In this document: piece by piece, positions 24,903 through 31,573 of the stretch | How the letters are laid out: the number at the start of each line of letters is the position of its first letter | Numbering within the stretch: the stretch's first letter is position 1 | Assembly: GCA_029777335.1 (NCBI GenBank) | Contig: JAKOSN010000218.1 | Location: 1 to 33,848 of the forward strand | DNA: 33,848 nt | Origin: Planctomycetota bacterium | Lineage (GTDB): Bacteria; Planctomycetota; Planctomycetia; Gemmatales; Gemmataceae | Reading direction: 5' to 3' | The notes under the pieces: model-generated | Seen by the model: only the letters and a program-made list of their open reading frames with translations | What the model was told of the DNA's origin: nothing | Database searches by the model: none | Program-made: the position numbers and the translations under genes

Positions 24903-25586
24903 ATGCGTATCGAGATCCTGGGGCAAGGCACGTTCGAGTCGGCCCTGATCACGCTGAACCCTGGCGAATCATTTCGCTCCGAATCCGGCGCCATGTTTCG
25001 CGCCTCAGAGAACATCGACATCGATGTTACCACCGAAAGCGGCGGCAAGGGCGGCTTCTTTGCTGGCATCAAGCGGATGCTGGCGGGGGAGAACTTCTTC
25101 TTCTCGACCTACAAGGTCAAGAATGATCGCTCGGGCGAGGTGGGGATCGCCCCCACCCACGCCGGGCAATTACGCGTCGTCACCCTCACCGACGATGTCG
25201 CCTGGCTGTGCACAGGGGGTAGTTATCTGGGCTCCACGATGGGGCTGGTGGTTGACACGCGTTTCCAGGGTTTGAAGGGCTTCTTCTCCGGCGAGTCGAT
25301 CTCTTTTGTCCATGTCTCCGGCAGAGGCCACATGCTGGTCGGTGCCTTTGGCCGCGTGATCGACCTGGACGTCGAGGATGAACTCACCGTGGATACCGGT
25401 CACGTGGTGGCGTTCGAGGAAACGCTGGACTACACGATCGGAAAAGCGGGTAAATCGTGGTTGCAAACGTGGCTGGCCGGCGAGGGGCTGGTGATCCACT
25501 TCAAGGGCCAGGGCAAGGTCCTGGTGCAATCGCACAATTTGAAGGAATTCGGCAAGGAACTGGGCCCCATGCTCCCTCCGAGGTGA
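24903..25586 (+). CDS. AIM24 family protein, copy 2
   Basis: Middle gene of the triplet, 227 residues, with GGGAG 7 bases before the ATG. It keeps the shared marks: ESGAMFRAS, GGKGGFFAGIKRMLAGENFF, GLKGFFSGESISF, VDTGHVVAFEETLDYTIG and GEGLVIHFKGQGKVLVQ. The N-terminal strand begins MRIEILGQGTFESALITL. It resembles copy 1 and copy 3 but is clearly diverged, so the duplication is not recent. Only 4 bases separate its stop from the GTG of copy 3, suggesting translational coupling. Role inferred as for the family; it may form mixed multimers with its neighbours. Confidence 0.92.
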   Translation: MRIEILGQGTFESALITLNPGESFRSESGAMFRASENIDIDVTTESGGKGGFFAGIKRMLAGENFFFSTYKVKNDRSGEVGIAPTHAGQLRVVTLTDDVAWLCTGGSYLGSTMGLVVDTRFQGLKGFFSGESISFVHVSGRGHMLVGAFGRVIDLDVEDELTVDTGHVVAFEETLDYTIGKAGKSWLQTWLAGEGLVIHFKGQGKVLVQSHNLKEFGKELGPMLPPR

Positions 25587-25590
25587 TGCC

Positions 25591-26256
25591 GTGAACTACG
25601 AAATCCTGTGCAATCCAGCCTACAGCCTGCTGGAAGTGAACCTGGCCGAGGGCGAAACGGTGGTCGCCGAATCCGGCGCAATGGCCTGGATGTCCAGCAA
25701 CATCCACACGGAAACCACCACCCGAGGCGGATTCCTGAGCGGACTGAAACGCAAACTGCTCACCGGAGAAAGCTTCTTTCAAAACACCTATTCCGCCGAA
25801 CGCGGTCCAGGAACGGTCGCCCTTGCGCCCGGATGTCCGGGTGATATCATGGCCTATGAACTGGACGATTCAGAATTGATCCTTGAGAAAGGAGCCTATC
25901 TCGCCTCGGAAGAGGGGGTGAAGTGCGATTCCAAATGGCAAGGCCTGCGTGGCCTCTTCAATGAAGGACTCTACGCCCTGCGTTGCACGGGCAACGGGCT
26001 GATGTTCTTCTGCGCGTATGGCGATATTCAGGAAGTCGAGGTCGATGGCGTGTACGTGGTCGATAACGGCTACGCCGTCGCCTGGGAACCCACGTTGCAG
26101 TTCAAGCTCACCAAGGCACGCAAGATTCGCTCGTTCCTCTTCTCCGACCAGATCATGCTGCGTTACGAGGGGCGGGGCAAATTGTGGATCCAATCGCGCA
26201 GTCCTCGTGCCTTCGCCAACTGGGTGCATCCGTTCCGGCCCGTGCAAAGCAATTGA
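25591..26256 (+). CDS. AIM24 family protein, copy 3
   Basis: Last gene of the triplet, 221 residues, GTG start at 25591 with GAGG inside the end of copy 2. It has ESGAMAWMS, TTTRGGFLSGLKRKLLTGESFF, VDNGYAVAWEPTLQF and YEGRGKLWIQSRSP. The mid-domain block is changed (GLRGLFNEGLYALRC instead of the GLK-FFSGE of copies 1 and 2), and its acidic SELILEKGAYLAS region differs too, so it may have a separate role. It contains no signal peptide. A strong hairpin follows 21 bases after the stop, between it and the convergent sulfatase gene. Confidence 0.92.
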   Translation: MNYEILCNPAYSLLEVNLAEGETVVAESGAMAWMSSNIHTETTTRGGFLSGLKRKLLTGESFFQNTYSAERGPGTVALAPGCPGDIMAYELDDSELILEKGAYLASEEGVKCDSKWQGLRGLFNEGLYALRCTGNGLMFFCAYGDIQEVEVDGVYVVDNGYAVAWEPTLQFKLTKARKIRSFLFSDQIMLRYEGRGKLWIQSRSPRAFANWVHPFRPVQSN

Positions 26257-26276
26257 CAGAATGACGTGATTGTCTT

Positions 26277-26304
26277 CAGAGCCTCGCTTCCGTGCGAGGC
26301 TCTG
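26277..26304. terminator. Perfect hairpin between convergent AIM24 and sulfatase genes
   Basis: Arms cagagcctcgc (26277-26287) and gcgaggctctg (26294-26304) are exact reverse complements over 11 bp with a 6-base loop. It sits 20 bases after copy 3 and 30 bases beyond the sulfatase stop, so it can serve both strands. Flanks are only mildly T-rich. Confidence 0.65.
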
Positions 26305-26334
26305 ATTGAATTCTGTTCAGACGCAGCGATACCC

Positions 26335-27885
26335 TTAATTCCCCGGCTTCCGCGGTTTGATGATTGTTTCGGGTGGATCTTTTTCGGGCACTTTTAATTC
26401 ACTGCGCAGCCGAGCCAGTTCCTTCTCCAGATCCTTCTGAATCTCTGCGTATTGTTTGTCACCATAAACGCTGTGCAATTCCCGAGGATCGGTCTTGAGA
26501 TCGAACAATTCCCGGTAGTTCATGTCCGGCTCGTAGAAATAAACAAGCTTGTAGCGATCCGTGACCACGCCGTAGTGGCGACGCACACTGTGCGGCCCGG
26601 GATACTCGTAGTAGTGGTAATAAAAACTCTTTCGCCAATCGGCAGGGGTATTGCCCTTGAGAATCGGCACAAGACTACGCCCCTGAATCTCCGCCGGTGT
26701 TTTCAATCCGACTGCTTCCAGAAACGTTGGTGCGAAATCGAGATTGGAAACCAGATCCTTGTTCACACTTCCGGGTTTCACCACTCCCGGCCACCGCACC
26801 AGCAGCGGCGTGCGCAGGGATTCTTCAAAGATCCACCGCTTATCAAACCAGCCGTGTTCGCCCAGATAAAAACCCTGATCGGCGGAGTAAACCACAATGG
26901 TATCCTTCTCCAACCCTTCCGCTTTCAGATAATCGAGCACGCGACCAACGCTCTCATCCACCGAGGCAATGCAGGCCAGGTAATCGTGCATGTAGCGTTG
27001 ATATTTCCAGCGAATCAGGTCCTTCCCTGTCAAGTTAGCCTTGCGAAACGCCTCGTTGAGTGGGTTGTAATAGGCATCCCATTCCTTGCGTTGCTCGGGA
27101 GTAAGGGCAGCGGGCGCAACCAGTTTCAGATCACGCTGGGTCATCGTCTTCGCAATCGTCATATCCTGGGTATGCTCCGCCTTCCCTCGGCCAGCATAAT
27201 CATCGAAAAGGGTAGGGGGTTCGGGGAATTTCACTCCATCAAAATGGTGCAGATACTTGGTATTTGGCTCCCACTCCCGATGGGGCGCCTTGTGTTGACA
27301 CATCACCAGAAACGGCTTTTTGGGATCACGTTTTTTCAACCAGTCGAGAGTCAGATCGGTGATGATATCGGTCACGTATCCCGGATGTTTCACACGTTGG
27401 CCGTTGCGAATCATCGGCGGATTGTAATACTGCCCCTGGCCAGGCAGAATTTCCCAGTAATCAAATCCCGTCGGATTGGAAACAAGATGCCATTTGCCGA
27501 TCATGGCCGTTTGATAGCCCGCCTTCTGCAGCAACTTCGGGAAAGTCATCTGCGTGCCATCAAAGCGGTTATTGGTGTTGTTGTAGAAGCCATTGCTGTG
27601 TGAATACTTGCCGGTGAGCACCGTCGCCCGGCTGGGCCCACAAATGGAATTGGGAACGATGCAGCGATCAAAACGCATTCCTTCCCTGGCCAGCCGATCG
27701 ATGTTGGGTGTCTTGTTCACCTTGGAGTCGTAAGCACTGATCGCCTGATAGGCGTGATCGTCGGAGAAGATGAACACAATGTTCGGTTGCCTGGGTTCGG
27801 CAGCCTCCACAACAGTGGCGAGCGCGAGGACCGCCCAGAATCCCAGCAGGGCAAGGAGCGGAGCCCGGTGATTGCTGCATGGCAT
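26335..27885 (-). CDS. Secreted sulfatase (type I, formylglycine-dependent)
   Basis: Removes sulfate esters from sulfated glycans or similar substrates outside the cytoplasm. The 516-residue product opens with a signal peptide (LLALLGFWAVLALATVVEAA) and NIVFIFSDDHAY, the first metal-binding block. The modification site is CGPSR with C82, which a formylglycine-generating enzyme would convert. Later blocks are IGKWHL and a C-terminal NYRELFDLKTDP typical of the family. The start has GGGAGAA upstream. By eye the gene is AT-richer than its neighbours (one sampled line, 27421-27480, is 48 percent GC against 65 percent in 25321-25380). The SDR gene starts 178 bases away on the other strand. The subfamily and substrate cannot be fixed. 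Confidence 0.94.
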   Translation of the reverse strand: MPCSNHRAPLLALLGFWAVLALATVVEAAEPRQPNIVFIFSDDHAYQAISAYDSKVNKTPNIDRLAREGMRFDRCIVPNSICGPSRATVLTGKYSHSNGFYNNTNNRFDGTQMTFPKLLQKAGYQTAMIGKWHLVSNPTGFDYWEILPGQGQYYNPPMIRNGQRVKHPGYVTDIITDLTLDWLKKRDPKKPFLVMCQHKAPHREWEPNTKYLHHFDGVKFPEPPTLFDDYAGRGKAEHTQDMTIAKTMTQRDLKLVAPAALTPEQRKEWDAYYNPLNEAFRKANLTGKDLIRWKYQRYMHDYLACIASVDESVGRVLDYLKAEGLEKDTIVVYSADQGFYLGEHGWFDKRWIFEESLRTPLLVRWPGVVKPGSVNKDLVSNLDFAPTFLEAVGLKTPAEIQGRSLVPILKGNTPADWRKSFYYHYYEYPGPHSVRRHYGVVTDRYKLVYFYEPDMNYRELFDLKTDPRELHSVYGDKQYAEIQKDLEKELARLRSELKVPEKDPPETIIKPRKPGN

Positions 27886-27921
27886 GAAGGAGTTCTCCCT
27901 GGTTCGAAGGTGAAGGATACG

Positions 27922-27943
27922 CCTCGCTGCGATGATAGCGAGG
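27922..27943. repeat. Inverted repeat CCTCGCT-N8-AGCGAGG upstream of the sulfatase
   Basis: Seven-base perfect arms 27922-27928 and 27937-27943. It lies 37 bases ahead of the sulfatase start, so it would be in the leader or operator region of that gene, and 120 bases ahead of the SDR gene. Function unknown. Confidence 0.3.
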
Positions 27944-28002
27944 TTCGCCCGAGAACTCCACTGCCGGATTCTCGCGAAAGCAGAGTTCCGCGCTTCATTG
28001 GC

Positions 28003-28030
28003 TTGCAATCCCGCCCAGGCGCGGTATGCT
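28003..28030 (+). promoter_or_regulatory. Candidate promoter of the SDR gene
   Basis: TTGCAA at 28003-28008 and TATGCT at 28025-28030 each match four of six consensus bases, with a 16-base spacer. The transcript would start near 28037, about 27 bases before ATG 28064. Confidence 0.4.
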
Positions 28031-28063
28031 CGCCGCGAATCGTCTATCAAGGGGGCAAGATCG

Positions 28064-28897
28064 ATGAGCACGGAAAAAGCATTGGCGGGACAGGTGGCGT
28101 GGGTGACCGGGTCGTCGCGCGGACTCGGCCGGGTGATGGCGACTCACCTCTGTCAGCTGGGAGCCCAGGTGGCAGTCCATGGCACGCGACCAGACTCCCC
28201 ACGTTCGTTTGGCGAAGGCGAATCGATGGAGCAGGTGGCGCAGGACATTGCCCGGGAGGCTGGGGGAACGACCATGCCCCTCTGGGGCGATGTCACGGAT
28301 GAGGCGGAGGTCAAACGGATGGCCAACGCGATCCGCTCGAAATGGGGGCGCATTGACATCCTGGTGACCAACGCGGGCGGAGACATCGGCGCCGGAGGCA
28401 CCGGGGTAGGCCGGGGAGGCCGCCCCAGTCCCGATGATTGCATCGGCATTCCGCTCGCGGACATTCGCGCGGTGCTTGATCGCAATCTCCTCTCCTGCAT
28501 CCTGTGCTGCCGGGAAGTGGCTCCGGAGATGATGACGCGGAGGAGCGGACGCATTATTACCATCGGCTCCATCGCCGGCACCTACGGCCGCGAGGATGGT
28601 TCCATCTACTGTGTGGCCAAGGCAGCGGTGCACGAGTACACTCGCTGCCTGGCCGCCCAGCTACGCGCCTTCAATATTCCTGTCAACTGCGTTGCCCCGG
28701 GCGGAACCGTTACCCAGCGCTTCCTGGTGATTCACGAGATCGACTCGGAAAAGCTGGTCGAGGAAGGCACGTTGAACCGATACGGTCGTCCGCATGAGAT
28801 CGCCTCGGTCGTGGCTTTCCTGGCCTCGGAGGCGGGTCGGTTTATCAGCGGGCAGGTGATCCGCGTTGATGGCGGCTCGCAAACCTGGCCTGCATGA
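28064..28897 (+). CDS. Short-chain dehydrogenase/reductase (SDR)
   Basis: NAD(P)-dependent oxidoreductase of 277 residues, typically acting on a sugar, alcohol or 3-oxoacyl group. Cofactor motif TGSSRGLGR is near residues 16-24, TNAGG holds the NAG block, and the catalytic set is S169, Y182 and K186 (YCVAK). The end VIRVDGGSQT is usual for the family. A segment rich in Gly (GGDIGAGGTGVGRGGR) is inserted after the NAG block, longer than in most SDRs. Start 28064 follows AAGGGGG. The gene precedes a secreted propeller protein by 56 bases on the same strand and may be co-transcribed with it. Confidence 0.93.
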   Translation: MSTEKALAGQVAWVTGSSRGLGRVMATHLCQLGAQVAVHGTRPDSPRSFGEGESMEQVAQDIAREAGGTTMPLWGDVTDEAEVKRMANAIRSKWGRIDILVTNAGGDIGAGGTGVGRGGRPSPDDCIGIPLADIRAVLDRNLLSCILCCREVAPEMMTRRSGRIITIGSIAGTYGREDGSIYCVAKAAVHEYTRCLAAQLRAFNIPVNCVAPGGTVTQRFLVIHEIDSEKLVEEGTLNRYGRPHEIASVVAFLASEAGRFISGQVIRVDGGSQTWPA

Positions 28898-28953
28898 GCT
28901 AGCCGAATTCCCTCCAAATCCACGCGCCTCCTTGCCCATAAGGATAAGGTGTT

Positions 28954-30387
28954 ATGACTTCCGCCTTGTTCGTTCTGCTCGCCCTTGGTGCGTCCCCCAC
29001 CCCAATCCAGGTTGGCGAGCAGAAGCAGCTCTTCATCGACGAACGGTTCATCGCCGACAAGGATCGGATCGAACTGCACCCGCATCCGCCGCAGAAGCTT
29101 GGATTTCTCCGCGACGAGAAAGGCGAACCGTTTCAAGGGCACATCAGTCGGGTGATCGAGGACGGCAAGAAGGTCCGCTTGTATCTCGGCGCCGAGGACG
29201 TCCAGATCCTGGAGAGCGACGACGGCCTGCACTTTCGGCGCACCGGCGCTCGCCTTCCCGGCGGACAGTTCCCGACCCTTTTCCTCGATCCCCACGAGCG
29301 TGACCCGGCGAAGAAATACAAGCTGTTTCACCTGGAGTTCAGCCCGCCATTCGACCCGGCCAAACACGGAGTGTATGCGAGCTACTCAGGCGACGGAGTG
29401 CACTTCACCAGGGTCGGTCAGGTGTTGCCCTTTTTCACCGACAATCCTCCGATTGTTCACTGGGATGAGCGCATCCACAAATACGTGATTTACACCCGCG
29501 CCTTCTGTTACGACTCGGAGAACCAGCGGCGCATCGGGCGGATCGAAACCGACAACCCCCTCAAACCCTGGCCGTATCGGAAGAGTGCCAGGGACCGCAT
29601 GTTCCTCTCCATCGACAATGTCCCGGTGGTTTACGCTGCCGACGCCCAGGACGATCCGCATTCGGATGTCTACTACAATGCGGCCGCCATCTATCCGTGG
29701 GCGCAGGACGTTTACCTGATGTTCCCAAGCCATTTCCGCCACTTTTCACCCCGTCGCAACCCATACGTCCGTCCGCGCGTGAAAGGCCAGTGGGAAGACT
29801 ACGGGATGCTGGAGGTGCAACTGGCTGTCAGCCGCGATGGGGTGAAATGGTCGCGCCCCAATCGGGAGCCGTACATCCCTACGGGGTTGGCGGACGAGTG
29901 GGATCGCTGGTATGCGGTGGCAGGTCCGGGGCTGGTGCGCCGGGGGAATAGTATTTATCAATACTACTACTCCAGTGGACGACTGCACGACTCGGCGATT
30001 CTGCGGCCCGAGTACGAGAAGTCTGCCAGACAGATGGGTGGCGTCGGCGTGGTTCGGCAGCGGCTGGACGGGTTCGTCTCGGCGGATGCAGATCACAGGG
30101 GAGGCTGGCTGCGCACCCCGCCTCTTGTCTTCCAGGGCAAGCGCCTGCGCCTGAACCTCGACACGGGTTCCCTGGGGACCGCTTTGATCGAACTGCAGGA
30201 CGCCGAGGGAAAACCAATCCCCGGCTTCACTCTGGCCGACTGTGAGGAGATCGGCGGTAATTTCGTGGACCAGTGCGTGTACTGGAAAGGGAAATCCGAT
30301 GTCTCCACTCTCGCGGGTCGAGCGGTGCGAATCCGCTTTCAGCTGAAGCGTGCCAGGCTGTACGCATTCCAATTTACCAGGGAGTGA
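28954..30387 (+). CDS. Secreted five-bladed-propeller glycoside-hydrolase-like protein
   Basis: Exported protein of 477 residues with a signal sequence (TSALFVLLALGASPTP). The mature part shows the repeated pattern of five-bladed propeller enzymes of the GH32/GH43 type: QLFIDERFIADK, SDDGLHFRRTG, GDGVHFTRVGQVLP, DGVKWSRPNREPYIP, and GNSIYQYYYSSG. The C-terminal 100 residues look like a beta-sandwich (LRLNLDTGSLGTALIELQDAEG). Asp/Glu catalytic residues cannot be pinned down by eye, so activity is not assured. Start is supported by AAGGATAAGG. It sits between the SDR and the TolB-like gene on the same strand. Confidence 0.75.
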   Translation: MTSALFVLLALGASPTPIQVGEQKQLFIDERFIADKDRIELHPHPPQKLGFLRDEKGEPFQGHISRVIEDGKKVRLYLGAEDVQILESDDGLHFRRTGARLPGGQFPTLFLDPHERDPAKKYKLFHLEFSPPFDPAKHGVYASYSGDGVHFTRVGQVLPFFTDNPPIVHWDERIHKYVIYTRAFCYDSENQRRIGRIETDNPLKPWPYRKSARDRMFLSIDNVPVVYAADAQDDPHSDVYYNAAAIYPWAQDVYLMFPSHFRHFSPRRNPYVRPRVKGQWEDYGMLEVQLAVSRDGVKWSRPNREPYIPTGLADEWDRWYAVAGPGLVRRGNSIYQYYYSSGRLHDSAILRPEYEKSARQMGGVGVVRQRLDGFVSADADHRGGWLRTPPLVFQGKRLRLNLDTGSLGTALIELQDAEGKPIPGFTLADCEEIGGNFVDQCVYWKGKSDVSTLAGRAVRIRFQLKRARLYAFQFTRE

Positions 30388-30619
30388 ACCGCTGAGAGGT
30401 GCTTGCCACGGCGTCGCAGCAAAGCGCGTGTCCGGTCTGCTGCTCCCTGTCCTGGATGGGATATCTGGCGCGGATCGACCTGGCTGGTGATGCTGGGCAG
30501 GTGAGATCTGCTGAACGCGGAAGGGCAGGTAGCAAACCCCTCGGGACCATGATAGGATGAGTCTCGGTGGTGAGACGCTTGCCAGTCACGTCCGGTGGAA
30601 CTCAGGAAGGAGTTGCGGT

Positions 30620-31504
30620 ATGCGCTGCTGGCTCACGGTTCTGGTCGTGGTCACTCTCCCCGTTCCGGCGTTCGCCGTTCCCTTGCAGATCGACGACAAT
30701 CCGCCCCTGCTGATCGTCTCGTCCCGCACTGGCACACCCAACATCTTTCTTGTGAAGTCGGATGGCACCGGAGCGAAAAACCTTACCAACAACGGCTTCA
30801 CCAATGCCTACCCGACGTGGTCTCCGGATAAAAAAAAGATCGCCTTTGCCTCTGATCGTGATCGTACGATGAACATCTACGTGATGGATGCGGATGGCTC
30901 CAACCACAAGCAGCTCACCCGGAACATGGGAATCTGCCGTGGACCGAGTTGGTCTCCGGACGGGAAAAAGATCGCCTTTTGCCGTTATACCCCGCAAACA
31001 GGCACTCGGATCCATGTGATGGATGCTGATGGGAGCAATGTCAAGGTGATCGGCAATGGCGACGGCTACGATCCGTGCTGGGCGCCCGATGGCAAGACGA
31101 TCCTGTTCGTTTCCCCGCGCAGTGGATTTGGCTATCGCGTGTATCTGATGAACGCCGACGGGTCAAACACGAGAGAAGTGACCACGGGAAAGAATGTGCG
31201 TGGCTTTGTTTACCCTTCCTTCTCTCCCAATGGCAAAAAGATTGCCTACGCGGACAGTGCTGCCAACAACAGCCTGGAGATCTTTGTGATCGATGTGGAT
31301 GGCAAGAACTCGCAGCAGTTGACCAAACTTGGAGGCCAGAACTGTTACCCCAGCTGGAGCGCCGACGGCAAAACGCTCGCCTTTCATCATTCCACGGACG
31401 CCACCACAGGGACGATCTACCTGATCGATGCACAGGGAAAGAATCTCAAGGCGATCGTGAAGAATGAAAAACCCATCGAGGGGGGGCGCCCGACCTGGAA
31501 ATAG
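30620..31504 (+). CDS. TolB-like beta-propeller protein (PD40 repeats)
   Basis: Exported protein of 294 residues with a signal peptide (MRCWLTVLVVVTLPVPAFA). It then consists of about six TolB-type propeller repeats, each of the form WSPDGKKIAF...IYVMDADGSN...LT. Examples begin near residues 62, 105, 145, 190 and 235 (WSPDKKKIAF, WSPDGKKIAF, WAPDGKTILF, FSPNGKKIAY, WSADGKTLAF). AAGGAG lies 8 bases before the ATG. No TonB, Pal or TolA gene is nearby, so a Tol-Pal role is unlikely; the fold usually serves binding. A hairpin follows just after the stop. Confidence 0.9.
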   Translation: MRCWLTVLVVVTLPVPAFAVPLQIDDNPPLLIVSSRTGTPNIFLVKSDGTGAKNLTNNGFTNAYPTWSPDKKKIAFASDRDRTMNIYVMDADGSNHKQLTRNMGICRGPSWSPDGKKIAFCRYTPQTGTRIHVMDADGSNVKVIGNGDGYDPCWAPDGKTILFVSPRSGFGYRVYLMNADGSNTREVTTGKNVRGFVYPSFSPNGKKIAYADSAANNSLEIFVIDVDGKNSQQLTKLGGQNCYPSWSADGKTLAFHHSTDATTGTIYLIDAQGKNLKAIVKNEKPIEGGRPTWK

Positions 31505-31506
31505 AC

Positions 31507-31541
31507 GCTGGCCACTGCAGGCCGAAGCCACCGTGGCCAGC
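31507..31541. terminator. Perfect 9-bp hairpin between the TolB-like gene and the surface-protein gene
   Basis: Arms gctggccac (31507-31515) and gtggccagc (31533-31541) are exact reverse complements with a 17-base loop. It begins 2 bases after the TolB-like stop and ends 32 bases beyond the end of the opposing gene. No T tract. Confidence 0.55.
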
Positions 31542-31573
31542 CGGTCCGTCGGACAGGGCGCGAACGCCTCAGC

